64,000 bases of DNA from Bacillus sp. DTU_2020_1000418_1_SI_GHA_SEK_038 (GCF_032341175.1 NZ_CP135435.1:2232001-2296000); one strand, 5' to 3'. Shown: positions 9,394 through 17,884, counted from the stretch's first letter. Made by a program: numbers and translations. The notes: a model not told the origin generated them from the letters alone.

Positions 9394-10554
9394 TTATTCA
9401 AAGATTTTGAATTTTTTATCGTCAATGATTAATACAGTCGGTTCCATGACAACGTCACCGTCTTGGTCAAATGAGAACTTTCCTAAAATACCTTCCAAGT
9501 CTTTAATCTCAAGAAGGGCGTCTTTTAGCTTATCGCGATCAGCTTCTCCAGCATTTTTAAGTGCCTCTGCCATAATGTAAAGAGCGTCATACGCTTGTGC
9601 AGCAAATTGGTCAGGCTTCTTTTTGTATTCTGCTTCGAACTTTTCGTTAAAACCTTTTACTTTCGGATCGTCTTTTTCCCCGAACCATGGAGTTGCTACG
9701 ATAAGTCCATTAGAAGCATCGCCAGCAATCTCAATAACCTGTGGAGAGTTAAAGCCATTACCGCCTACAAAAGGAACATCAATTCCCATTTTTCTCGCTT
9801 GGTCCATGATAACAGCACCTTCATTATAAAGCGCTGAAGCTAAGATTAAGTCAGGATTTTGTCCTTTTATTTTAGTTAATTGTGCGTTGTAGTCAGCTTG
9901 TCCTTTTTGGAACGTTTCAATTGTTGTAATTTCAAGTCCCATGTCTTTGGCTACTTTTTCCATTGTGTCAAAGCCTGATTTTGTGAACACATCGTCGTTT
10001 CCGTAAAGAATGGCAACTTTTTTCGCATCATATTTATCTACAGCCTTTTGAATAGAAGCTGGAATTGCTAGTGCTTCTGGAATCGAGTTTCTGAAAACAT
10101 ATTCACCAATTTGCGGAATTCCTTCTGCTGTAGTTGAAGTACCCATAATCGGTATACCATTTAGATCGGCTTCAGGACCTACAACATTCATTTCTGTACT
10201 TAAAGTTGGTCCTAATAGTGCAACAATGTTATCATCACTCATTAGCTTTTGTGCAGCCGATAATGCTTGTTCTTGTTTACCTGCAGAATCTTCAATAACT
10301 AAATCAATTTTAACTTCGCCTTTTTCGTTAATTTCTTTTTGAGCCAATTTGAATCCGCTTGTAATCGCTTCTCCATAAGCAGCACCAGGTCCTGTCATAT
10401 AGGAAATAACGCCAATTTTTGCTTCGATAGGACCTCCATCTTTAGAAGGATTACTATCTCCTGCTGTGTCTGTGCTTTTGCCGCTGCATGCTGATAATAA
10501 AACTAGCATGAGTACGGCCATTGCTAGAAAAGGTTTTCTAATTGCTTTTCTCAT
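9394..10554 (-). CDS. livJ: Branched-chain amino acid-binding lipoprotein LivJ
   Basis: The extracellular substrate receptor of the importer. An N-terminal lipoprotein signal ends in LLSACSG (lipid-modified Cys about residue 23), followed by a periplasmic-binding-protein type I fold of ~345 residues (ligand-binding ABC-type, Leu/Ile/Val or related amides). It is first in livJ-H-M-G-F, ahead of the membrane and ATPase genes. The leader contains a sigma-A promoter, a CodY-like box and an upstream cre-like site, so expression probably responds to branched-chain amino acid and carbon status. Other substrates (urea, amides) cannot be excluded for this family. Confidence 0.93.
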   Translation of the reverse strand: MRKAIRKPFLAMAVLMLVLLSACSGKSTDTAGDSNPSKDGGPIEAKIGVISYMTGPGAAYGEAITSGFKLAQKEINEKGEVKIDLVIEDSAGKQEQALSAAQKLMSDDNIVALLGPTLSTEMNVVGPEADLNGIPIMGTSTTAEGIPQIGEYVFRNSIPEALAIPASIQKAVDKYDAKKVAILYGNDDVFTKSGFDTMEKVAKDMGLEITTIETFQKGQADYNAQLTKIKGQNPDLILASALYNEGAVIMDQARKMGIDVPFVGGNGFNSPQVIEIAGDASNGLIVATPWFGEKDDPKVKGFNEKFEAEYKKKPDQFAAQAYDALYIMAEALKNAGEADRDKLKDALLEIKDLEGILGKFSFDQDGDVVMEPTVLIIDDKKFKIFE

Positions 10555-10569
10555 TTTTTCATTGCCCCC

Positions 10570-10584
10570 TATTATCTGAAAATA
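10570..10584 (-). promoter_or_regulatory. CodY-like operator in the livJ leader
   Basis: The 15 bases match the CodY consensus AATTTTCWGAAAATT at 12 of 15 positions. The site lies between the -10 element and the livJ start, where CodY binding would block transcription when isoleucine, leucine, valine and GTP are plentiful. The motif match is seen; the regulation is inferred. Confidence 0.5.
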
Positions 10585-10600
10585 TTAAAAACATATCTCT

Positions 10601-10629
10601 ATTAAATACCACTTCACTGACATTGTAAA
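10601..10629 (-). promoter_or_regulatory. Sigma-A promoter of the liv operon
   Basis: On the minus strand TTTACA (-35) is followed after 17 bases by TTTAAT (-10), 47 bases upstream of livJ. Five and four of the six positions match consensus. Confidence 0.55.
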
Positions 10630-10653
10630 TGTTTTTTTTGAATTATTAGAAAA

Positions 10654-10667
10654 TGAAAGCGTTTTTA
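10654..10667. promoter_or_regulatory. cre-like CcpA site upstream of the liv promoter
   Basis: TGAAAGCGTTTTTA matches the cre consensus TGWAANCGNTNWCA at 13 of 14 positions. It lies about 25 bases upstream of the -35, a position usual for CcpA activation rather than repression, as known for the ilv-leu operon of B. subtilis. Confidence 0.5.
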
Positions 10668-10694
10668 TTTTAAAATAATATTTTTACATAAAAG

Positions 10695-10725
10695 AAAGGT
10701 GATTCTATCATATAGAATCACCTTT
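10695..10725 (-). terminator. Terminator of the coat protein gene
   Basis: Perfect 13-base-pair stem (10695-10707 with 10713-10725) and a five-base loop, 19 bases after the coat gene stop, followed by a T-rich stretch on the minus strand. Confidence 0.85.
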
Positions 10726-10743
10726 TGATCGAACAATTTATTA

Positions 10744-11397
10744 TTAATGTGTAGTATTATTAGGCATTCCATTCGTTTGTGCCGGTGCATAAGCATTTAT
10801 CATTTGCTGCATATCCTGTGCAGCTAGCTGCGGTACTTGATAATAATGATGTTTATTCTGATAAATTGAAAGTTCATATGCCATTTCTATGCAATTTGGT
10901 ACCGAATCTGCTAAAACACGGCGGACAACTGGATTTGTCACCTCGAGGGCAGCCATAGTTTTTGAACCAGCCATAGCTTTAATGGAACCGAGCATTAAAC
11001 CCGAAATACATGCATCTGTTAATTCGGATGCCGCATTTATTGGTTTTTTCGGCTGAGTTGGCTTCAATCCATAAATAAAATCGTTATCTTGTGTCATCTT
11101 GTAGCTCTTTGTTGGCACTGCTGGATCTTGTCCAGTTTTAAAGCAATCAACGGTTGTATTGTATTCCTGTGTAATAAACTGATATTGTCTATCAAGAATA
11201 CTTGCTAGTTCTTGATCTTTTACTAGGGGACGTAATAGAGTGAATTGGTCTAAAACACCAATCGTCCCAGATAATACCTCATGGACATCAAATACCTCAT
11301 GTCCCCCATGATTCATTTGTTGATTAACCATGCCCGTATGCATATTTTGATGCATTTGACCTTGTTGCTGATTTTGATTTTGGTTTTGCATTTGCAT
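10744..11397 (-). CDS. CotF-family spore coat protein
   Basis: A 217-residue structural protein of the spore coat. The first ~32 residues are extremely rich in Gln, Asn, Met and His (a sticky low-complexity head), followed by a ferritin-like helical CotF domain in two halves (residues ~40-90 and ~125-195), then a Gln/Pro/Asn tail. The start ATG has GAGGGAGG 7 bases upstream. The gene is monocistronic with its own terminator and is expected to be made in the mother cell. The Met/His-rich head might bind metal; that is speculation. Confidence 0.85.
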   Translation of the reverse strand: MQMQNQNQNQQQGQMHQNMHTGMVNQQMNHGGHEVFDVHEVLSGTIGVLDQFTLLRPLVKDQELASILDRQYQFITQEYNTTVDCFKTGQDPAVPTKSYKMTQDNDFIYGLKPTQPKKPINAASELTDACISGLMLGSIKAMAGSKTMAALEVTNPVVRRVLADSVPNCIEMAYELSIYQNKHHYYQVPQLAAQDMQQMINAYAPAQTNGMPNNTTH

Positions 11398-11600
11398 TCA
11401 AATTCCTCCCTCATATTAATCAAAATTATTTTGCGACCGAAATTTTTTTTTATTCCTTTTTTGCGAGTTAATTTTGTTTTGCTGGAAATAAATGTACTGT
11501 TAATTGGTACTGCCTTATAGAATGTAATTCATTTTCGGATCAATAAATTGATAAAATAAAGCTTAGCTCCCGGATTTTTCATTTGCCGAAAGCTAAGCTT

Positions 11601-14156
11601 TTAATAATGTGAATAGTTTCGCCGATATTTTCTTTCATGACATTGATCGCAAATTTGGTATTTATGATCCCATGGAAGCTTCCTTCCGCAGCTACGACAT
11701 TTTTTTGCCATGTTTTTCACATCGGTTCGTAATCTGTCATGTACTTTGTCACTAATTTGCTCCCGGATCCGCTCCCAATAAATGGCTTCGGTTCTTCGAT
11801 CTAACCGATATAAAAACAATAGATGGAGGCCAATCGCTTTGTATGAAAGCTCTAATTCCTCTAAGTTGCGATTCTTTAAAAGCAGTTCTGGCAGCTCAGC
11901 CCCATCAATAATGGCTAACATCGTTTGTTCCCACTGCCAGATTAATTGAGGCTCCTTTTTGGAGAAAGGCAAATGAAGAAAACCATATAGATCCATAATG
12001 GACAGTTTTGCTTCTATTTCTGAGCCACGGATCTTTTCATACAACTCTCTTTCTTCTGATAAAGAAGCCTTCTTCGTCCCCTTTGGACTTTCAAATTTAT
12101 CCCATAATTCAAAAAAAGTTCCGAGATCGCGATAGTAGGTTTGAAACCGGTCAAAAACAGTACTTGTTGGTGCTACAGAAAATGTTTGAATGGGCTTATC
12201 CTCGCCAACGAGCAGATCCCACATCTTTTTAATATTAGTAACAAAAGCTACTTTACCTACATCGTAAATCCCTTTTCTTCCTGCTCTCCCGGCAATCTGT
12301 TTAACTTCCTGGGATGTAAGGAGCCGTCTTTTCTGTCCATCAAATTTCTCATTTTCCAAGAAAATGACTCTTTTGATTGGGAGATTTAATCCCATTCCGA
12401 TCGCGTCTGTTGAAACGATAATAGAGGATTCTCCGCTATTAAAACGATGAACTTGTTTTTTCCTAGTTTCAGGTGGCATACTTCCATATATCATGCTTAC
12501 TGAATGTCCAGAATTTTCTAATCTCGAGGCAGTTTCTAGCACTTTCTTCCTTGAAAAACAAATTAAAGCATCGCCTTTATCAACACGGCTAAATTTAAAC
12601 TCCCTCTTTTCTACTTCTAATGGGACATCTCGGGTGTATTCGAAAATTTCAATGCTTGAATCACCAAGAAGCTCAAGTAATATTTCTTTTACATTATTGC
12701 TGCCAATAATGTGCACTTCATTTGCGTTTGCCTTTGTTATTGCCTTGTACCACGAAAATCCTCGATCCTTATCAGTAATCATCTGTGCTTCGTCAATAAC
12801 AATACAGTCGAAAAATTCCTTTTCATGAAACATTTCGACTGTACAGGATATATGGCTGGCACCAGCTACAATCTTTTCTTCTTCTCCTGTTTTTAAAGAG
12901 CATAGTGTATCTTCCTGATTCAGTTTATCGAATACCTCTAGAGCAAGCAGACGCAGCGGTGCCAAATACAGTCCACTTGAAGCTGCTTTCATTTTTTCTA
13001 ATGCATGGTGTGTTTTTCCGGTATTCGTTTCTCCGATATGCAGAACAAAACGAATATTTCTTCTAATAGAAGGCTGATATTCTTGTCCGAATATTTCATT
13101 GATGATCCGCTTTTCCTCTTCTTTTTTTCTCTCAATTTCCGCTTTTTCTTCCTCTACTCTTCGCTGTAGGCTGGCTAGATCGTCTTGATATATTTCTTCA
13201 TGCTTAGTTAAATCAAATGGAATTTTTGCCAGCTTAATAAGATCATTAACATATTCCTGTTGCGCAAACTCGATAAAGTGTAAGGCTAATTCTTCACTAG
13301 TTTCAGCTAGTATTTCATCTGCAAAGGACTGAATAAATGATCTTGAGAGATTAACCTCTTTATACTGCATTTCACTTATTCCCATATCCATCATTAAATC
13401 TTTTAAATAGCTTGCTGTTTTCAGTAAAAATCGATCAAAATAAGTTTCGTATTCAAAATACTGGCGACCCCAATGAGAGGTTTTGTGAATATCCCCAGTT
13501 AATTCTTCAAAAAATTCGCTGACATAAGTATAATCAGCAGGATCGAAAACACCGATCATTTTAAGTTTTTCTTCGAGTGCAAAAGTGTCAATCTTTTTAT
13601 ACTTTACTGGGCCTTGAAGGTCTTTTATAAGGTTTAAGGAAATGAAGTGTCTTACATATAAATATAGATTTTCTTCATTTCTTTCAATGAAACGATCGAT
13701 ATCTTGATTGAATTTTTCCTGGAAATTCTGAATTGATTTTTGCAGAAGTCTCTCTTCTTCTTTTTGTAGAAAGTCCTCCCTAGCTTCTTTATATTTATCC
13801 TCCCAATTTATTTCTTCCGCTTCCCATTTCTTGTTTAACCATTCAAGCGCATGAAATGGCTTATATGTACGCATTTCAGTTCGGAAGAGATGGTTTATTA
13901 ATTTCTTGTCTACATTCTCAGTTTCGTAACCTTTCCCTTTTAAATAATCCTTTTTTGTCTGTCTAGACACGCTCCCGGTAGATTTATTTAACCAGACATT
14001 TAACCATAATTGATTAATATAGGTGCTTCTTTCTAAAACATAGTCTTCATAAGCTGGCATCTTATCTTTACTGCCCAAATATAATGTTAAATCATTTAAT
14101 ATTTTGGCTTTTGTATTCTCAACAGCATTCCGGTAGGTTAGTTCCAATTGGTTCAA
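11601..14156 (-). CDS. Suv3-type ATP-dependent RNA helicase with C-terminal zinc ribbon
   Basis: An 851-residue superfamily 2 helicase. After a ~360-residue charged, partly coiled-coil N-terminal region, the motor begins with Walker A GETNTGKTHHAL, then YLAPLRLLALE (motif Ia), SCTVEM, DEAQM (motif II), STDAIGMGLNLP (motif V) and QIAGRAGR (motif VI). These spellings are typical of Suv3, the mitochondrial RNA-degradosome helicase, more than of bacterial DEAD-box proteins. The C-terminus ends in a CxxC-x13-CxxC zinc ribbon (about residues 825-845). The start is TTG with GAGGG upstream. It probably unwinds structured RNA during decay; partners are not known from the context. Confidence 0.85.
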   Translation of the reverse strand: MNQLELTYRNAVENTKAKILNDLTLYLGSKDKMPAYEDYVLERSTYINQLWLNVWLNKSTGSVSRQTKKDYLKGKGYETENVDKKLINHLFRTEMRTYKPFHALEWLNKKWEAEEINWEDKYKEAREDFLQKEEERLLQKSIQNFQEKFNQDIDRFIERNEENLYLYVRHFISLNLIKDLQGPVKYKKIDTFALEEKLKMIGVFDPADYTYVSEFFEELTGDIHKTSHWGRQYFEYETYFDRFLLKTASYLKDLMMDMGISEMQYKEVNLSRSFIQSFADEILAETSEELALHFIEFAQQEYVNDLIKLAKIPFDLTKHEEIYQDDLASLQRRVEEEKAEIERKKEEEKRIINEIFGQEYQPSIRRNIRFVLHIGETNTGKTHHALEKMKAASSGLYLAPLRLLALEVFDKLNQEDTLCSLKTGEEEKIVAGASHISCTVEMFHEKEFFDCIVIDEAQMITDKDRGFSWYKAITKANANEVHIIGSNNVKEILLELLGDSSIEIFEYTRDVPLEVEKREFKFSRVDKGDALICFSRKKVLETASRLENSGHSVSMIYGSMPPETRKKQVHRFNSGESSIIVSTDAIGMGLNLPIKRVIFLENEKFDGQKRRLLTSQEVKQIAGRAGRKGIYDVGKVAFVTNIKKMWDLLVGEDKPIQTFSVAPTSTVFDRFQTYYRDLGTFFELWDKFESPKGTKKASLSEERELYEKIRGSEIEAKLSIMDLYGFLHLPFSKKEPQLIWQWEQTMLAIIDGAELPELLLKNRNLEELELSYKAIGLHLLFLYRLDRRTEAIYWERIREQISDKVHDRLRTDVKNMAKKCRSCGRKLPWDHKYQICDQCHERKYRRNYSHY

Positions 14157-14256
14157 TGTTATCCCTCATTTAGTTAGACTTTCCAATTCATTATTGTTAT
14201 TGTAACACTTCCCATAACAAATCATGAAAAAGGCCAAAATTTTATAAATTTTTTTA

Positions 14257-14285
14257 TTGACAAATAGAGGAAGTGTTCATATAAT
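14257..14285 (+). promoter_or_regulatory. Consensus sigma-A promoter of the yceI gene
   Basis: TTGACA (14257-14262), exactly 17 bases, then TATAAT (14280-14285): a perfect match. A promoter this strong normally needs a repressor, and an inverted repeat lies just downstream. Confidence 0.85.
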
Positions 14286-14301
14286 TTATTTAGAATTAAA
14301 T

Positions 14302-14330
14302 TATCTCGAATTCAAGTAAAGTGAATTCGA
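14302..14330 (+). promoter_or_regulatory. MarR/MhqR-like operator downstream of the yceI promoter
   Basis: Inverted repeat TCGAATTC (14306-14313) and GAATTCGA (14323-14330), 9 bases apart, starting within TATCTCGAATTC. The left arm resembles the operator half-site I recall for the quinone sensor MhqR of B. subtilis (ATCTCGAATTCGAGAT). It covers roughly +10 to +40, a repressing position. Confidence 0.5.
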
Positions 14331-14353
14331 ACGAAAATTAGGAGGAAACTAAA

Positions 14354-14884
14354 ATGACAAATTCAAAATGGGCCCTTGATCCAGCACACAGCAGCGTTGA
14401 TTTTTCTATCAAGCATATGATGATTGCAAATGTAAAAGGAACTTTTAATCAATTCGATGCAGTGATTGAAGCAGATCCTACGGACTTAACGTCAGCAAAC
14501 ATTCAATTTACAGTTGATCTTGCAAGCATTGATACACGTAATGCTGATCGTGATAACCATCTTCGTTCAGGTGACTTCTTTGATGTGGAAAATCATCCAT
14601 CTATGACCTTCCAATCTACTAAGATTGTAAATAATGGCGATGGCGAATATGATGTAACTGGCGATTTAACAATTCGAGGAGTAACGAAAACGGAAACGTT
14701 TGAGGTTACTTATGAAGGTACAGGTAAAGATCCATGGGGCAACGATAAGGTTGGCTTCACTGTTGAAGGAGCTATTAAGCGCAGTGATTATGGTTTAACT
14801 TGGAACTCTGCTCTGGAAACAGGCGGTGTCCTTGTAGGGGATAAGGTGAAAATTTCTTTAGACGTTCAAGCTGCTAAAGCTTAA
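14354..14884 (+). CDS. YceI-family lipid/isoprenoid-binding protein
   Basis: A 176-residue single-domain YceI protein: an extended lipocalin-like beta barrel that in homologues binds polyisoprenoid chains. Family marks are WALDPAHSSVDFSIKHMM at the N-terminus, the DxRNADRDxHLRSxDFFDV segment near residues 60-75, GDLTIRGVTK near 110 and a WG(N)D-GF motif near 137. There is no signal peptide, so it acts in the cytoplasm. AGGAGG precedes the ATG by 8 bases. It is monocistronic, driven by a perfect promoter with an adjacent operator, which points to induction by a stress such as electrophiles or quinones; this is inference. Confidence 0.92.
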   Translation: MTNSKWALDPAHSSVDFSIKHMMIANVKGTFNQFDAVIEADPTDLTSANIQFTVDLASIDTRNADRDNHLRSGDFFDVENHPSMTFQSTKIVNNGDGEYDVTGDLTIRGVTKTETFEVTYEGTGKDPWGNDKVGFTVEGAIKRSDYGLTWNSALETGGVLVGDKVKISLDVQAAKA

Positions 14885-14887
14885 TAT

Positions 14888-14920
14888 AAAAAAGCGGGTC
14901 CAAAATGGATCCGCTTTTTT
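14888..14920. terminator. Bidirectional terminator between yceI and the carboxypeptidase gene
   Basis: Stem GCGGGTCC/GGATCCGC (one G-T pair) flanked by A6 and T6, so it works in both directions for the convergent genes. Confidence 0.88.
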
Positions 14921-14924
14921 AAAT

Positions 14925-16409
14925 CTATTGTTCCGCTAAAATAACTGCAATCTTATCCTCGATTACTTTCCCCTTTGAACCGTTAACTAAATTATTTAAT
15001 ACGATTGAAAAAATAAGTCTTTCGCCGCTCTTCGTATCCACATAACCAGATAATGAACTGACTGTAGAAATGGAGCCAGTCTTCGCCATTACTTTGTTTT
15101 GTGCAACAGAATTAATCATTCGATTTCGAAGTGTTCCTCCAACCATTCGATCAGTCGCCCCTGCAATAGGCAATGATGTCAAATAGCTTTCAAACCATTC
15201 CTTGTCTTGAACAGCAAACAAGAGCTTGGAAATTTCATTTGCAGGTATTAAATTCACATGGGAAATACCAGAGCCATCTCTAAGAACGAGTGTGTTTGTG
15301 TTAATCCCTAATTTGATTAGCTCCTCTTTCAGCACTTCAAGGCCTTTATCCCAGCTGCCTTCTCCTTTAACAACCTTGCCCATTTCTTTCATTATTGCTT
15401 CTGCATGTCCATTATTGCTTAACTTCATAAAAGGAATAAGCAATTCAGATAATGGCATTGATTGGTGACTAACTAATACATTTGATCCCTCAGGTGCGGC
15501 TGCTGTTCGCACTTTCCCATTTAATTTTATTCCTTGCTCTAATAATGATTGTTTAAATAAATCAAGTGCATAACCAGAAGGCTCCCATACAGCCATCCAT
15601 TCTCTCGCTCTGCTTGCTTCTAATGGAATGGTGCCTTCAATAATAATATTATTTGTCCCATGCTGACGTTCTATTGAAATACTTTTCTTCCCGTCTTTTG
15701 CAACTGTTTTGGCGTTATTAATAATGTTTACATAATCCGTTTTTGGTTCTAATGTAACAATAGGTTCTACACCTGTATTTTTACCTGGATTTACATCAAC
15801 GATAACGGTGCCAGCGTCATAATCTTCATTTGGTGAAGCCGTTAGAGCTGAAACTTGAGCTCCATAATAATAGGTTTCATCATTCCAGGTTAAGTCCATA
15901 GAATAGCGGATATTATCATACCACGTATCATCAGCAACTAAATCACCATGAATAATACCGATTCCCAAATCTTTAATCTTCCTTGCAAATTGATCGAAAT
16001 CCGATTTTAATAATGTCGGATCTCCCTTTCCTTTTAGATAGAGATTTCCTTGCAATGTTACCCCTTTTACAGAACCGTCAGTAAGCAGTTCAGTTGCGAA
16101 TTTGTAGTTTTCCCCTAATGTTGATAGAGCAGCTGCAGCGGTTAGCAGTTTCATATTAGAGGCAGGCTTTAAGCGAATATCTCCAATATGATCATACAGC
16201 AACTCCCCTGTCTCGGCTGATCGAACACTTACACCAGCAAGTGCTCCTTTTAAGTCAGGATCATTATTGAGGAGCTGATTAAGTTCCTGAACCAGTGCTC
16301 CTCCTTCTTCAGTTGCCTGAACGAAAGGCTTCTCCGGGTTTATTTGAGGAACGAATGCAAGCATAAAAATCAATAAAAGACTAAGACTAAATTTCATTGG
16401 TTTTTTCAA
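14925..16409 (-). CDS. dacC: D-alanyl-D-alanine carboxypeptidase/endopeptidase, PBP4 type (peptidase S13)
   Basis: A low-molecular-mass class C penicillin-binding protein that trims or cleaves peptidoglycan peptides outside the membrane. A signal peptide occupies the first ~35 residues. The catalytic SxxK is SNMK within KPASNMKLL, the second motif is SNN (LSNNGHAE) and the third is KTG (MAKTGSIST). Its ~494 residues match B. subtilis DacC (PBP4a). Several starts are in frame; I chose TTG (reading MKKPMKFSL), since AAAGGTG lies 9 bases before it, while a GTG four codons earlier abuts that site. Transcription ends at the shared terminator with yceI. Confidence 0.9.
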   Translation of the reverse strand: MKKPMKFSLSLLLIFMLAFVPQINPEKPFVQATEEGGALVQELNQLLNNDPDLKGALAGVSVRSAETGELLYDHIGDIRLKPASNMKLLTAAAALSTLGENYKFATELLTDGSVKGVTLQGNLYLKGKGDPTLLKSDFDQFARKIKDLGIGIIHGDLVADDTWYDNIRYSMDLTWNDETYYYGAQVSALTASPNEDYDAGTVIVDVNPGKNTGVEPIVTLEPKTDYVNIINNAKTVAKDGKKSISIERQHGTNNIIIEGTIPLEASRAREWMAVWEPSGYALDLFKQSLLEQGIKLNGKVRTAAAPEGSNVLVSHQSMPLSELLIPFMKLSNNGHAEAIMKEMGKVVKGEGSWDKGLEVLKEELIKLGINTNTLVLRDGSGISHVNLIPANEISKLLFAVQDKEWFESYLTSLPIAGATDRMVGGTLRNRMINSVAQNKVMAKTGSISTVSSLSGYVDTKSGERLIFSIVLNNLVNGSKGKVIEDKIAVILAEQ

Positions 16410-16920
16410 TGATTTCAACACCTTTCTTCTATCTTATGTATAATAAAATTCTTCTTTGAAAGGTGAATCCCTCTATTTCCAGTATGAGGAAAAAGTAGTG
16501 TTTTTCATTCAATATTTTATTGTATTATGCTAAATTGATCAGTATGAAACCCAATCGAATTTCAATAAGTTTTAATAAATGAATATGAAGGAAGAACGAT
16601 ATAGTCTTTTAGATGCAAGGAAAAAGGAATATTTAATATAATTAGAACCTTTATCATATATTATATCAACGGAATAGGAGTCCGCTCAAAATTTTAGCGG
16701 ACTCCCATTCCGTTATTTACTAAAAATCCCTCTACTTCCAAATGCTTGCGGACACCAGTTCTGTTAATCGATTAAAACCATACAAAATGCACCCTCATGG
16801 ACCCTATTAACGGCACTAAGTCCGATAAGACTATGAAATGAAGGTTATTTTGTGAAATAGAGGAACCACAGTCCACAAATATCCTCAATCTGACGATTCG
16901 ATAACTTTAGCCCATCCTTT
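16410..16920. other. 511-base intergenic region holding a degenerate repeat cluster
   Basis: No coding sequence is convincing here. The first ~240 bases are AT-rich and unremarkable; the rest is a cluster of related ~24-base units in both orientations (separate entry). Confidence 0.7.
16664..16876. repeat. Cluster of five degenerate ~24-base repeats in mixed orientation
   Basis: Units share the pattern GCGGAC, 5-7 variable bases, TTCCGTTAnT. Copies: 16664-16687 (inverted), 16696-16720 (direct), 16747-16770 (direct), 16804-16826 (inverted) and a weaker one near 16852-16876 (inverted). The first two face each other and make a long imperfect hairpin of ~15 pairs. It looks like a small dispersed intergenic element of the kind seen in bacilli; no terminal open reading frame or target duplication is apparent. 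Confidence 0.6.
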
Positions 16921-17247
16921 TTATATTAAATGGTCATAAATTTCTGGTTCATACAAATAACGATTTAGATCAATCGTTCCATTCAGTTTAAATTCTACCC
17001 CTTCACTTTTTAAAGAAAGTCTTTGAACTGAATAATGCTCATCATCTTTTAAACCAATTTCCCCTTTTGAATTGATCACCCGATGCCATGGCAGTTGATG
17101 TTTTTTACTCATGGAATGCAGTATTCTTACTACTTGCCTTGCCCCTCTCGGACTGCCTGCAAGTTTAGCGATTTGCCCATATGTCATCACTTTTCCAGAT
17201 GGGATATTTTTAATAATAAGGATAGCTCTTTCCGTAAACGATTCCAC
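16921..17247 (-). CDS. Alkyltransferase-like (ATL) DNA-lesion-binding protein
   Basis: A 108-residue protein consisting only of the DNA-binding domain of O6-alkylguanine methyltransferases. The active-site PCHRV is replaced by PWHRV (Trp at residue 54), so it cannot accept an alkyl group. ATL proteins bind O6-alkylguanine, flip it out and hand the lesion to nucleotide excision repair. MTYGQIAKLAGSP and the recognition helix GARQVVR are intact. It starts at GTG with AAGGGAG upstream, 24 bases after a Mug glycosylase gene, so the two form a small DNA-repair operon. Confidence 0.88.
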   Translation of the reverse strand: MESFTERAILIIKNIPSGKVMTYGQIAKLAGSPRGARQVVRILHSMSKKHQLPWHRVINSKGEIGLKDDEHYSVQRLSLKSEGVEFKLNGTIDLNRYLYEPEIYDHLI

Positions 17248-17271
17248 TTGTTAATCTCCCTTTGTTAATAT

Positions 17272-17781
17272 TTACAATTTAGATAGGAGCTTAGGCAACT
17301 CCGAATAAATTTGGATAATCTCCTCAATTTTCATTCGAACTAATCCGCTGGAAGACGGTGCAACAAAATCAATTATCCCGGGAACAACCGATTCCTCTTG
17401 CTTCCCCCAAGGAATGGACTTTTTATTACTAAATTCCTGATAAACTCCTTTGCCGACAAAACAGACAATTTTCGGTTTATAATCATTTATTTTTCTTAAA
17501 AGCTCGATTCTTCCAGCTTCATATTCTTCTTTCGTAATTTCATCTGCAGCCTTCGTTGGTCTAGGCACAATATTCGTCATTCCATAACCTAGATCTACTA
17601 GTTTATAATCCTCAGTTGCAGCGAATTTTCTTGGGGTCAAACCTGACTCATGAAGTATTTTCCAAAAACGATTATTCGGATTGGCAAAATGATGGCCGGT
17701 TTCTGATGAACGGATACTAGGATTAAAGCCAACAAACAATAGATTCAGATCTTCTTGTAAATGATCATTTATTGGGTTCAT
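17272..17781 (-). CDS. mug: G/U mismatch-specific uracil-DNA glycosylase (Mug/TDG type)
   Basis: Removes uracil (and some alkylated or ethenocytosine bases) mispaired with guanine. Motif A is LLFVGFNPSIRSSETGHHFANP (Asn of GFNPS about residue 23), followed by RFWKIL and the second motif PSSSG near residue 143, close to the NPSG of E. coli Mug. The length (~169) suits the family. The ATG is chosen because GGAAGG lies 8 bases upstream; a GTG three codons earlier abuts it. The gene precedes the ATL gene, linking two alkylation/deamination repair activities. Confidence 0.85.
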   Translation of the reverse strand: MNPINDHLQEDLNLLFVGFNPSIRSSETGHHFANPNNRFWKILHESGLTPRKFAATEDYKLVDLGYGMTNIVPRPTKAADEITKEEYEAGRIELLRKINDYKPKIVCFVGKGVYQEFSNKKSIPWGKQEESVVPGIIDFVAPSSSGLVRMKIEEIIQIYSELPKLLSKL

Positions 17782-17884
17782 TTCATACACCTTCCATCAT
17801 TATTTTTGATTTGATTTATTTCATAAATAATAGCATAGTTCACTCTTGTTATGTAAATAAGGGGATTTGATTTTTAAATAAAGA

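Noticed and set aside
12493-12828. 111-codon plus-strand open frame inside the Suv3-like helicase gene
   Set aside because: Antisense to strong helicase motifs, Ser-rich translation typical of reversed codons, and no ribosome site.
16671-16715. The long hairpin in the repeat cluster as a simple terminator of the carboxypeptidase leader
   Set aside because: It lacks a T run in either direction and is made of two facing copies of a unit found further along, so it is better described as part of the repeat cluster.
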